This document shows positions 17,695 to 25,380 of a stretch of 41,376 bases of DNA, in pieces. The notes beneath the pieces are model-generated. The model saw nothing but the letters and a program-made list of their open reading frames with translations. It was not told where the DNA came from and made no database searches. Position 1 is the first letter of the stretch; each line of letters opens with the position of its first letter. The DNA is from a virus. The DNA lies in IMG/VR virus record IMGVR_UViG_3300027816_000180, positions 1 through 41,376 of that record, one strand, 5' to 3'. The translations under genes were made by a program, and so were the position numbers.

Positions 17695-19122
17695 TTAAGA
17701 ATCAACCTCTTTATCGTAATCCATTGGATTATATTCGGACTTTAGTCGAATAGGTTTTTTCATAAGCATTTGATCAAAAGATCCTGCAGCCTCATCCAAA
17801 GCAAATGTGAGGCACAGAGCGTCGGCAAGATCCGGCGAATAACCAAGCCGCTCTTTGATAAGGTCCTTTGATTCAAGCTGAAACTTCCCATTCTGAAATG
17901 TGTACTGAGGGGCAGTGAGTTCACGAGCAAGCTCTGGCATATTAGGAAGTGCGCCTCCTCGCTTGATCCATTCAGCCATCTTAAACCACATCTCGCTGCG
18001 TTTGTTAAAGTATGCTGGATCTGTAGCCTTACCAGAGAAGTGAATCTCTAATGGCGAACCTCCGGCTTGAATTAATTGATCAACAACCCCGGACCCATAA
18101 CCTCCAGTGCCGTCAATGAATTCAATTTCAGACTCCCATTTAATTTTAGCTTGCATGACTCTGGCTGCTATTTCTTGAGTCCTTGCACCTTGCATGATGG
18201 CTGGCTTGAATGCCCTTAATCCTTGGCGCGGGAATATAACAGTGCGATCACTCCCGAATCTTGATACGTCCACACCGATTCTCTTCTGAGACCACATGAA
18301 ATCCTTTTCATGGTACTCGCGCTGCATGGCTATTGAGACCTCATGCGGACCAAGCAATGAGTTAATAGATGAAGGTGGAAACCTACCTAAGACGTTTACG
18401 ATATACCATGGAGAGTCTGCGCCGTACTTATCACGCTGCTCTTTAGCCCACTGAAGAGACACCCTCGTTGAGCGTTTAGGATTATCAGGATCAGATGTGA
18501 TCTCAGTCACATGCCATAAGTGCCGCTCGTTTGTTGCAGCCCTATATAATGGACCTTCAAGATGCGTAGGATTTCCAGCCATGATGATCTTGGTCTCTAT
18601 ACCAGATGCAAGACCTGCCTCAGCTGCAGCCATTACGCCGTCCGGTATGCCCCCGACTTCATCCAAGACAAAGAGAACAAAGTCAGCATGAATACCTGCA
18701 AGGCTGTCCGCCTGTGAGTTTGAATCGCCGGACCTAGACCATGTACGAGCCGACATATACCAAGTCTCTGGATGATCCTTAGAGAATATCCGAGTCTTAG
18801 TCCATTCGAACTGAGCCTTAAGCAGTGGAGATTTGTTCAGCCAGTTGGCCATCTCAGTCCATAGACCATCGGCTAAGTTGTCATAGGATATCGAGGTCGC
18901 AACAATCTTGGGATGAGGTCGAGTGAGTAAGAAGTTCCACGCGCACCATGATAATAGGGCTGTCTTGCCTGTCCCTTTTGAGGACTGCATGGCAAGGCGC
19001 TGATTCTTTGGGAACGCAGCAAGCACATCACACTGCCAAGGATCTGGCTCAACGCCAAAAACCTCACGCACAAATGAGATTGGATCTTGTCTCCATTTAG
19101 TTAATACCGCTGTTGAGTTCAT
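17695..19122 (-). CDS. terL: Terminase large subunit (ATPase and nuclease)
   Basis: The protein is 475 aa. The ATPase domain has Walker A SSKGTGKT at residues 47-54 and Walker B FVLDE with Asp154-Glu155; the coupling motif follows near AGNPT (182-186). The RNase H-like nuclease domain shows the expected acidic residues: VDVSRFGSD (Asp285), EFIDGTGGYG (Asp337) and SPDLADAL (Asp431 or Asp434). It pumps DNA into the procapsid through the portal and cuts the concatemer. It starts as TAATG overlapping the 45-aa gene. All key residues are present, so it should be active. Confidence 0.96.
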   Translation of the reverse strand: MNSTAVLTKWRQDPISFVREVFGVEPDPWQCDVLAAFPKNQRLAMQSSKGTGKTALLSWCAWNFLLTRPHPKIVATSISYDNLADGLWTEMANWLNKSPLLKAQFEWTKTRIFSKDHPETWYMSARTWSRSGDSNSQADSLAGIHADFVLFVLDEVGGIPDGVMAAAEAGLASGIETKIIMAGNPTHLEGPLYRAATNERHLWHVTEITSDPDNPKRSTRVSLQWAKEQRDKYGADSPWYIVNVLGRFPPSSINSLLGPHEVSIAMQREYHEKDFMWSQKRIGVDVSRFGSDRTVIFPRQGLRAFKPAIMQGARTQEIAARVMQAKIKWESEIEFIDGTGGYGSGVVDQLIQAGGSPLEIHFSGKATDPAYFNKRSEMWFKMAEWIKRGGALPNMPELARELTAPQYTFQNGKFQLESKDLIKERLGYSPDLADALCLTFALDEAAGSFDQMLMKKPIRLKSEYNPMDYDKEVDS

Positions 19123-19259
19123 TACTTAGATTTTTTTTTGGTCTTTCCTGCTTTTGATAAAGCTATGGCTATGGCTTGTTTTTGAGGCACACCCTCTTTA
19201 ATTTGTTTTCTTATATTAGATGAAACTGTTTTCTTTGATGTTCCTTTTTTTAAAGGCAT
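19122..19259 (-). CDS. Small Lys-rich protein, DUF6496-like
   Basis: The protein is 45 aa. The start is ATG 19259 with AAGGAAG about 6 nt upstream; a longer frame from 19319 would overlap the small terminase. The sequence [20 protein letters not shown], then a [14 protein letters not shown] block, closely follows the DUF6496-type small proteins found in many phages near terminase and portal genes. The basic character suggests nucleic acid contact; no function is known. It is coupled to terL by TAATG. Confidence 0.75.
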   Translation of the reverse strand: MPLKKGTSKKTVSSNIRKQIKEGVPQKQAIAIALSKAGKTKKKSK

Positions 19260-19278
19260 AAGACTTCCTTGTTTTTGG

Positions 19279-19812
19279 TTACTCTTTAGTTTTTTGCGTA
19301 TCCATAATAAGATCGTCAAGAGTTACCTTACCAGTATGCTCGACCTGCTCAGTCAAGAGCTTCAGGTTCTTGGCCTGCATCTCAATGGCCTTAACTTTAT
19401 CGATGAACTTAATCTTTTTCATGAAGCCAGTTTGAATGCGCTCTTGGCCTTTGCCTTCGAACATGTCGGCGACATCGACTCCGACAACAGCTTTAGCTAT
19501 TTCATCGGGCCATTCTTTTGGCGGCAGCACTGAGCCATCATCGGCCAGGATCTTTCTGATATCGAAGAACGAGAGCTCTCTGATCTCTTTCAAGATTCTT
19601 TCACGCGCCCATTCTTTGCGGTCCTCAAGAGCTTTATTATAAAGGTCAAGCTTTAACGCATCTTGCTCTATCCATTTCTTAATGGTCGTGTATCGAATGC
19701 GATGCAGAGCAGCAACATCAATTAATGATCCGCCTTCAGCAACAAATATACAAATTTTGTTTATCATATCTGGATCTGAAAAGAAGTCGTACTCGCGCTC
19801 GATTTGATTCAT
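19279..19812 (-). CDS. terS: Terminase small subunit
   Basis: The protein is 177 aa. The N-terminus carries a helix-turn-helix ([20 protein letters not shown], about residues 30-50). The oligomerisation and C-terminal part ([20 protein letters not shown], then [11 protein letters not shown] and [13 protein letters not shown]) matches Terminase_2-type small subunits. It recognises packaging DNA and regulates the large subunit two genes downstream. It is the first gene of the late operon; a promoter-like sequence and the iteron region lie just upstream. Confidence 0.88.
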   Translation of the reverse strand: MNQIEREYDFFSDPDMINKICIFVAEGGSLIDVAALHRIRYTTIKKWIEQDALKLDLYNKALEDRKEWARERILKEIRELSFFDIRKILADDGSVLPPKEWPDEIAKAVVGVDVADMFEGKGQERIQTGFMKKIKFIDKVKAIEMQAKNLKLLTEQVEHTGKVTLDDLIMDTQKTKE

Positions 19813-19818
19813 CCAAAA

Positions 19819-19846
19819 ATTGTATCAAGGTGAGTCAAAAATTCAA
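19819..19846 (-). promoter_or_regulatory. Sigma70-like promoter for the late operon
   Basis: On the minus strand TTGAAT (19846-19841) and TACAAT (19824-19819) are 16 nt apart; the -10 differs from consensus at one base. The predicted start is within a few bases of the terS ATG at 19812, so the message could be leaderless or nearly so. It lies 14 bp from the first iteron, which could therefore control it. Confidence 0.45.
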
Positions 19847-19859
19847 GGTTCAAAAAAAC

Positions 19860-20149
19860 GGTCACGGATGGTCACACTAGTCACACATAAAATCCATATA
19901 GGAATAAAATACGAGAATGCATGTGCAGTAACCGGCTTTATGGCGTGAGCACCGTGTTAGCGTGGGGCGTTATACAGCACTAGTAAATAAATTCTTAAAT
20001 CTTATAATTTATGTGTGACTATCTGTGACTCCGTGACCATACTATAAAATCAACTACTTAACGCACCGTAGTTATCCGTGACCTATGTGTGACCTATGTG
20101 TGACCTTTTAAAATTTGGTCACGGATCGGTCACGGATCGGTCACACATA
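19860..20149. promoter_or_regulatory. Iteron-rich non-coding region: candidate origin or master operator
   Basis: Bases 19813-20182 hold no convincing gene. They hold twelve GTGAC/GTCAC elements in four groups of three: GGTCAC-type at 19860-19889, GTGAC-type at 20011-20038, GTGACC-type at 20073-20105, and GGTCAC-type at 20117-20149. The outer two groups are spaced 8-10 bp, the inner two exactly 11 bp. The consensus is (T/G)AT(C/G)(C/T)GTGACC. A TATAAT box is at 20003-20008, and a GC-richer stretch lies at 19921-19980. The region separates replication and packaging genes. Confidence 0.8.
20073..20149. repeat. Inverted 3+3 iteron array with 11-bp period
   Basis: Three head-to-tail 11-mers (TATCCGTGACC, then TATGTGTGACC twice) occupy 20073-20105. 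An 11-bp AT-only spacer (TTTTAAAATTT) occupies 20106-20116. Three 11-mers in the opposite orientation (GGTCACGGATC twice, then GGTCACACATA) occupy 20117-20149. The whole is exactly seven 11-bp units, about one helical turn each, so bound proteins would line up on one face of the DNA. Confidence 0.92.
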
Positions 20150-20182
20150 CAGTTTTTTCAGAAACATGCCGATAAATTAAGC

Positions 20183-20413
20183 ATGAGACTAATTAACACA
20201 CTGTGGTATTCGTACATAATCCAGGCCGCTGACAAGAGTAAGCGTGGACCAATTTGGGAAATAACATCACTCAAAAATGAATCTGATGAAGATAAACAAA
20301 TTATATTGAGTCGATTAAATAGCTTGGCAAAGTCAGAATTCTATATTAATTCTGAAGGTTGGCTTTATTCTAAGAATTATCTGTTTCATCAGAAATCTGA
20401 GTCCACACCCTAA
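20183..20413 (+). CDS. Possible small plus-strand protein beside the iteron array
   Basis: An open frame of 76 aa begins at ATG 20183, 34 bp beyond the iteron array, and ends 44 nt inside the 3' end of the convergent primase-helicase gene. The product (MRLINTLWYSYIIQAADKSK at the start; NSEGWLYSKNYLF near the end) has a mixed helix-strand pattern with aromatic residues, as in a small winged-helix domain. No good ribosome site precedes it. A frame extending upstream to 20096 would run through the iterons and is unlikely. If real, it is a candidate iteron-binding regulator. Confidence 0.4.
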   Translation: MRLINTLWYSYIIQAADKSKRGPIWEITSLKNESDEDKQIILSRLNSLAKSEFYINSEGWLYSKNYLFHQKSESTP

Positions 20414-22625
20414 TAACTTTCTTGTCTGTATTTTTAATAAACCTCTGCTCATATCCCAAAGCCTTAAGAGATTTCGATATAGATTTCTGAGCCCTAATAT
20501 CAAGCCTTGATGGATCACCTTGAAGGCCATCTATCCATACATCAGTTGTTGAGAATCTTTCTTTGCGGCCCTCCCATGGCTTCATAGGATTGCCAGTCTC
20601 AAGCCATTTAATTATTAACTCCTCGTATGGATCTTGCTCGCGTCTAGCCTCTTGCTCTTCTTTCGCCTGATCAGGCACCTCATGCCATGTGCATCCTTGT
20701 TCATACAGCCATAGAGCCTCAGCAAATAACTGATCACGGTTATCCTTTATGTATTCAATGTCACAGACTTTAACTCTGATCGGCCAAAACCTTCGACCTC
20801 CAGTTTCATCTTGCAAGTATTTATCTTTATTTGTGGTGCCGACAAAGACGCACGTCCTTGGAATATCCACAACTGATCTGCCATATGATGGCCTGTAGGT
20901 ATCAACCGAACAGCTTAGTTTTTTCTTAATTAAGGTCGAGTCTGATTTCCTGAACTGATCAAGCTCACCGAACTCGACTATCATTCTACCGACAAGACCT
21001 TGCTCGAAGTCCTTTGAATCAAGGGATGAGTTAGCCTCAGCGAACCAGTCACCTGCTAGGATCTTTAATGATGTGGATTTAAACGTCCCTTGGCCGCCCT
21101 CAAGTATGACCATCGTATCAACCTTGCAACCTGGATTCATGACCCTTGCAACAATAGAGATAAAGAAGTTTCTTGATACAGCTCTTGCATAATCTGAATC
21201 CTCAGCGCCCATCGCCTCTTGAAAGAACATCTGAACCCTTGGCGTTTGATCCCATCTGTGAGAGGTGATGTATTCCTTCACTTCGTTTCTTGGATTCTGA
21301 TAGGCAGCTATTTGTATTGCATCCCAGACGGTATCCTTTTTTAAGGTCGTGAGCTCATAGAACCCTTGAAGTCTTGCCGTGATCTGAAGCCATGAGATGT
21401 CATTAAGAGGACGGCGCTCGCCATTCCAGTCCATAAAAACTCTGTGATGAAAGGTATCAAACCAGATGTGAGATTTGAACTCATCCATGTAACATAATAT
21501 TTTTGCGATATTATCTGAAGAGATGGCGACCTTTCCGGTTTTCTCATTCATCTTAAGGCCTGCTTCGATGTACATTAAAGTCAGATTTCTTGAGACCTTA
21601 ACCTCAGTCTCAGATGCCTGCTCGTTTGGATTGCTTGGTTTTGCAGGCTCAGGATCTAGGACCTCAACGTTTGAATAGGTCTGAGGTTTTGTAATAGTTC
21701 GAACTAAAGGCTTAGCCCATGAGATAAGGCCCGCATGATCCATACCCTCTGATAAGGCATCAGCTGCATCCCAGCCGTCCGATTTATCCGTATCAATGAT
21801 TTTAACTTCGGCGCAATGATCGGCTAACAGAGAGGCGATATAGGCCATTGCCTTAATCCCTGCATCATCAGCGTCGGGCCATAGGAGTATCTTGCGGCCA
21901 TAGACAGATGTGAAATCAGCCTTAGATGCAGACTGAGATCCATTCGGCCAGGTCGTTGCTACATAGGCCGACGTGATTTTCATAGCAGCGTCTGCAGCCT
22001 TTTCCCCCTCGCAAATAAGAATAGGTTTGTCAGGATTTTTAAGAATTAAATCTAAGTTATATATAGGCCTTGGACTAGGCCATGCTCTTTGTACCCACCG
22101 GCCTGAGGTATCATAGCTGAAAGGCTTAAACTCCTTAGATCCATCGGGTAAATTGTACCTATAAATGTAGAATAGAGGATCACCTTGACCATCCCTGTAG
22201 CACCATGTATGACTCGGCCCAGATCCTAAATGGATTTGTTGTGGAGGGGCCGCGTTTGGTGGTGGTTTTATCAAAGCGGTCTTCTCTTTTTTAACGACCG
22301 GATAATTTAACTGCGGTCTAGGTTTATCACCAAGATATTTTTCCTTAAGTTCTCTGGCGGCCTGTCCGTTATTTAAGTTCTTACATTTTGCATAGTAAGA
22401 AATAATATCATGCCCTCTCTGGTTCGCATCAGCAAAGTCTGCCCACTTGCCAGAGGTTAAGTTAATTCTAAATGAGGTTCCTTTGCCGCCGAGGATACTT
22501 GCTGCAACGTACTCATTCCCCTTGATCTCGCCGCCTGGACATAGATCAAAGACAATAGAATTTATATGAGGACGCAGCTGTTCTGCGATCGCTTTAAAAT
22601 CAAAGTTCTGATTTTGGTTTGTCAT
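20370..22625 (-). CDS. Primase-helicase: TOPRIM plus VirE-type ATPase
   Basis: The protein is 751 aa. Residues 1-100 resemble a primase N-terminal domain (KGTSFRINLTSGKWADFADA) without a clear zinc site. A TOPRIM domain shows ICEGEK (Glu206) and WPDADDAG (Asp251, Asp253). The C-terminal half is a VirE-family P-loop ATPase: Walker A GGQGTFKS at 510-517, Walker B-like MIVEFGELDQF near 548-558, and the sensor region VFVGTTNKDKYL followed by GGRRFWPI. It would make primers and unwind DNA. The start overlaps the nuclease gene by 26 nt. It is the largest replication gene and ends 221 bp from the iteron array. Confidence 0.92.
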   Translation of the reverse strand: MTNQNQNFDFKAIAEQLRPHINSIVFDLCPGGEIKGNEYVAASILGGKGTSFRINLTSGKWADFADANQRGHDIISYYAKCKNLNNGQAARELKEKYLGDKPRPQLNYPVVKKEKTALIKPPPNAAPPQQIHLGSGPSHTWCYRDGQGDPLFYIYRYNLPDGSKEFKPFSYDTSGRWVQRAWPSPRPIYNLDLILKNPDKPILICEGEKAADAAMKITSAYVATTWPNGSQSASKADFTSVYGRKILLWPDADDAGIKAMAYIASLLADHCAEVKIIDTDKSDGWDAADALSEGMDHAGLISWAKPLVRTITKPQTYSNVEVLDPEPAKPSNPNEQASETEVKVSRNLTLMYIEAGLKMNEKTGKVAISSDNIAKILCYMDEFKSHIWFDTFHHRVFMDWNGERRPLNDISWLQITARLQGFYELTTLKKDTVWDAIQIAAYQNPRNEVKEYITSHRWDQTPRVQMFFQEAMGAEDSDYARAVSRNFFISIVARVMNPGCKVDTMVILEGGQGTFKSTSLKILAGDWFAEANSSLDSKDFEQGLVGRMIVEFGELDQFRKSDSTLIKKKLSCSVDTYRPSYGRSVVDIPRTCVFVGTTNKDKYLQDETGGRRFWPIRVKVCDIEYIKDNRDQLFAEALWLYEQGCTWHEVPDQAKEEQEARREQDPYEELIIKWLETGNPMKPWEGRKERFSTTDVWIDGLQGDPSRLDIRAQKSISKSLKALGYEQRFIKNTDKKVIRVWTQISDETDNS

Positions 22626-23037
22626 TTATCGTCTCTGCTCGTTGTTCATTTAAATCATCCAATGAATAAATAATCTTCCCGATGCCGCCAGCTTTTTGAA
22701 CGGCATTGATAAACGCGATCTGCTCAGGGCTCGCTTTAAACCCTAGAGTCTTGCATTCGATAGCTGTAAAGACTGCGACCTTAGTACCGACCATGTCTGG
22801 AGTAATTGTTTTCGTCGTCCAGCCAATAAGATCGGAGCTCCCTTTACAAAGGCCAGCATGAAGAGGACGTGCGTTTTTTATAATGACATCTTGAGGTGTG
22901 ATTCTCACTGAGGTTTCCATCGGAGGCTTAAAGAATTTATTTCCTACCCAGCCAAAACCAGTGTTTTGTCTAAAGATCCTGTTTCCTGTTTCAGTAAAGT
23001 AATACTGAACAAGGTTGATAAGTTCTTTTTCGCTCAT
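22600..23037 (-). CDS. VRR-NUC domain nuclease
   Basis: The protein is 145 aa, the size of a lone VRR-NUC domain. The PD-(D/E)xK residues are visible: GSSDLIGW (Asp69) and AIECKT (Glu94, Lys96), followed by the family's ASPEQIAFINAVQKAGG motif. These act as structure-specific or Holliday-junction nucleases in phages. It is coupled to the gene before it (ATGA) and overlaps the primase-helicase start, so it probably works in replication or recombination intermediate processing. Confidence 0.9.
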   Translation of the reverse strand: MSEKELINLVQYYFTETGNRIFRQNTGFGWVGNKFFKPPMETSVRITPQDVIIKNARPLHAGLCKGSSDLIGWTTKTITPDMVGTKVAVFTAIECKTLGFKASPEQIAFINAVQKAGGIGKIIYSLDDLNEQRAETINDKPKSEL

Positions 23038-23354
23038 AAAGAAGCCTCGTAATCACGAATGTTGCCAAGCAAATCTTCAGCAAATCTAATTTCTGATTCA
23101 CTCACAGTGCCAGATATTACCGCCGTCAAAAAAGATCTCATTGAAGGAGGATAATTTTTCAAACCCCTTAAGCTTAAAGCTTTTACGATTAAAGGCTTTC
23201 GAAGATTTTCATAGGCGACCTGTCCTAAAGTATTATCGTCACCTTTATACCCGGCCAATCTAGCGGCTTCAGTTCCATTACCCTCATAAAAATTAACAAA
23301 GAGCTGTTGTTTTACAGTCAGCCCGATCTTATTTACAGACACACTAGCCCCCAA
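23034..23354 (-). CDS. TerS-like helix-turn-helix protein
   Basis: The protein is up to 106 aa. The first half (LTVKQQLFVNFYEGNGTEAA, then RLAGY and LRKPLIVKA) is the DNA-binding signature of Terminase_2-type small subunits. The second half (about residues 65-106) is short and helical, without the usual oligomerisation region. The start is uncertain: TTG at 23354 or GTG at 23342, both weakly supported. It sits among replication genes, far from the large terminase, and the phage has another TerS at 19279-19812. It may be a DNA-binding regulator or a displaced packaging factor. Confidence 0.7.
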   Translation of the reverse strand: MGASVSVNKIGLTVKQQLFVNFYEGNGTEAARLAGYKGDDNTLGQVAYENLRKPLIVKALSLRGLKNYPPSMRSFLTAVISGTVSESEIRFAEDLLGNIRDYEASL

Positions 23355-23365
23355 CTAAAGAGATG

Positions 23366-24766
23366 TTATTTATTTAATTTCTTGCGCTGCCTTGATTGCA
23401 TCACATGATGAGCCCATCTGTGAGGATGGCTGTAACCACGAGATATTCCGAGTGCGACAAGTTCATCTTTAGTTTTGGCCTTGGCCCTGTCTACATCTAT
23501 TTTTGTTTTTCTGAACTGCGTCTTGTCGATTTCTTTTAATTCAGTCGCGTCAAATTCTGGCAAAGCATTTTGAGTTTGTTCCTTAATGAAGCTATGCCCA
23601 CATTCTTTGCACGTCTTTGCAAGCGATGGCATCGCGGCAAAACAAACAGGGCATACCTTTACAGATCCAATATCATCTTTTGGTTTTTTCTTAACGCCAT
23701 CAAGTGACCACTCCCTATGATCATCGGGTAGCCCATGCTTTTTAAACAATCCTACATGATCTAAGTAAATGATATGATCTTTACCTGGATGTGGACGAAG
23801 GCCTCGGCCCATCATTTGAATAGCAAGAGATGTTGACTGAGTAGGTCTTAGAAAAGTAATACACTCAATCGCAGGGATATCTAGACCAGTTGTTACAAGA
23901 TCAACAGAAGTTAAAATCTTAAGTGATCCTGCTTCAAATCTTGCCAGGGATTCTTTTCGATCCGACCTATCTGTCTTTCCATCTATGTGCTCCGCATAAA
24001 TACCTTCAGATATAAAAAAATCGCGAACAAATATTGAGTGCTCAACCGATGCACAGAAAACAAGATTCCTTTTTCCACTACATTTTGTTTTATATTCAGC
24101 AACAGCGTTGCCAGTGATTGATTTATCCATCATCTTTTCTTCAATATCTGACTTTACATAATCACCCATCCTAACTTTCAGGCTTGAAGAGTCGAATTCT
24201 CTTGGCGCAAAAGCCCTGTAGTCACAAAGAAATCCATTTTGAATTAACCATGAAACATCAGGACCATTAACCATATGAGTAGCGAACAGCCTAAATCCTT
24301 GCCCATCTAGCCGGCAGGGAGTAGCCGACATTATAATGTGATACGCGCTATGGAAGTACTCATAAACAGTGGCCCATGTTCGAGCTTGTATTGAATGTCC
24401 CTCATCCCAAAAAATTAAATCGGGCCGAGGTAATTCTGCAAATCGTCTATACAAAGTTTGAATAGAACATATCTGAATAAGGCAGTTTTTATCTTGAGCA
24501 AATCCTGCTGCAATAAATCCAAAAGATAAACCAATCTTATCTAAAGCCCTGGCTGTTTGAAGAACAAGCTCAACTCGATTACAAATAAACCAACATCTTG
24601 TTTTTTTTAATGAAGCAAGACGAATCATCTCTGCAGCAATGGCAGTTTTTCCAGACCCAGTGACGCTCTGAAGAATTATAGCGCGATGTCCTTCGCGCAT
24701 TGATTGCTTAATCTCTTCAATTATTTTTATTTGATAATCTCTTAAGACCAAATTGATTTCTTCCAA
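23366..24766 (-). CDS. SF2 DEAD/DEAH-box helicase with zinc ribbon
   Basis: The protein is 466 aa. It starts almost directly with the Q-like LRDYQ motif. Walker A SVTGSGKT is at 34-41, DEGH at 121-124, SATP at 147-150, and the arginine-finger motif QMMGRGLRP at 317-325. Four cysteines (372, 375, 386, 389) form a zinc ribbon. Phage helicases of this UvsW/RadD-like layout act on replication forks or recombination intermediates. The annotated TTG start at 24766 lies inside the HNH gene; a second in-frame TTG at 24751 has GGAAG 8 nt upstream and is a good alternative. Confidence 0.92.
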   Translation of the reverse strand: MEEINLVLRDYQIKIIEEIKQSMREGHRAIILQSVTGSGKTAIAAEMIRLASLKKTRCWFICNRVELVLQTARALDKIGLSFGFIAAGFAQDKNCLIQICSIQTLYRRFAELPRPDLIFWDEGHSIQARTWATVYEYFHSAYHIIMSATPCRLDGQGFRLFATHMVNGPDVSWLIQNGFLCDYRAFAPREFDSSSLKVRMGDYVKSDIEEKMMDKSITGNAVAEYKTKCSGKRNLVFCASVEHSIFVRDFFISEGIYAEHIDGKTDRSDRKESLARFEAGSLKILTSVDLVTTGLDIPAIECITFLRPTQSTSLAIQMMGRGLRPHPGKDHIIYLDHVGLFKKHGLPDDHREWSLDGVKKKPKDDIGSVKVCPVCFAAMPSLAKTCKECGHSFIKEQTQNALPEFDATELKEIDKTQFRKTKIDVDRAKAKTKDELVALGISRGYSHPHRWAHHVMQSRQRKKLNK

Positions 24767-25205
24767 TCACAGGCTCAACGTTAATTATATCTTCAATTGT
24801 CCATCCATAGCGAAACCGTGATCTTGCCGCGTAGTATTTAATATTATGCTCTTCGCAAAAGTGAGATAAGGATCTGTACTCTTTCCCATTATAAAAAATC
24901 TTTTTGCATTTTCTAGTATTCTTTCCTTGATCTTCCATTAAAATAAATCTGCAATTTTCTGGGTAATAGTTTTTGTTTGAGTCAATCCTATCTATAGACA
25001 GACCCTTTCTATAACCGCTCAAAATTGCCCAGTTGTAAAAAGCTTCAAAACTTTCAAGCCATTCTTTACATACAGAAATGCCGCGATCACCATAGAACCT
25101 ATAGTCCTTTGATCTTTTGTCGTAGCATCTGTATTTCATTTTATGAAGAACGTCGTAAAGTCTTGTAGAATCAGGACTGAAGTTTTTCTTCATGCTTAGC
25201 TTCAT
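24717..25205 (-). CDS. HNH/AP2-type homing endonuclease-like protein
   Basis: The protein is 162 aa. The conserved block MKYRCYDKRSKDYRFYGDRG, then ISVCKEWLESFEAFYNWA and LSIDRIDSNKNYYPENCRF, is the standard signature of phage HNH homing-type nucleases. The C-terminus (YRSLSHFCEEHNIKYYAARS) is a DNA-binding repeat of the type linked to these enzymes. Its 3' end overlaps the helicase start by 50 nt, and short unassigned frames lie upstream, which suggests a mobile insertion. The start may be 25205 or 25193. Confidence 0.88.
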   Translation of the reverse strand: MKLSMKKNFSPDSTRLYDVLHKMKYRCYDKRSKDYRFYGDRGISVCKEWLESFEAFYNWAILSGYRKGLSIDRIDSNKNYYPENCRFILMEDQGKNTRKCKKIFYNGKEYRSLSHFCEEHNIKYYAARSRFRYGWTIEDIINVEPVIGRNQFGLKRLSNKNN

Positions 25206-25272
25206 CGGTTTTCAATACAGTGAGAGTCGATGGGCGAACCTGCTTCATAATAAAATCATGAGCAAAGATAGA

Positions 25273-25380
25273 TCATTGAACAAACTTATCGATGTCCTCA
25301 CGCTTAATCGTAGTCTCTTGTGATGTCATTACATAATGGCCAGCTGCTAGATTTCTAAAGTCGTCTCGCTTAATTTCCAT
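25273..25380 (-). CDS. 35-aa small protein coupled to recT
   Basis: A 35-aa frame starts with an ATG that overlaps the recT stop as TGATG. The product (MEIKRDDFRNLAAGHYVMTS at its start) is plausible as a small folded peptide, and codon use resembles its neighbours. The stretch 25206-25272 below it holds only a 25-aa frame (25171-25248) with no good ribosome site. Function unknown. Confidence 0.45.
   Translation of the reverse strand: MEIKRDDFRNLAAGHYVMTSQETTIKREDIDKFVQ

Noticed and set aside
19921-19980. A tRNA or structured RNA in the GC-richer stretch
   Set aside because: Only 4-bp pairings were found and no cloverleaf or T-loop consensus.
19860-20149. CRISPR array
   Set aside because: Units are 11 bp and mostly contiguous, in both orientations, with no unique spacers of CRISPR size.
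20096-20413. Start of the plus-strand gene at 20096
   Set aside because: That start and its first 29 codons lie in the iteron array; ATG 20183 is the first plausible start outside it.
25171-25248. 25-aa frame between the HNH gene and the 35-aa gene
   Set aside because: Very short, no ribosome site, and mostly overlapping the HNH start region; it may be a remnant of an interrupted gene, but nothing shows this.
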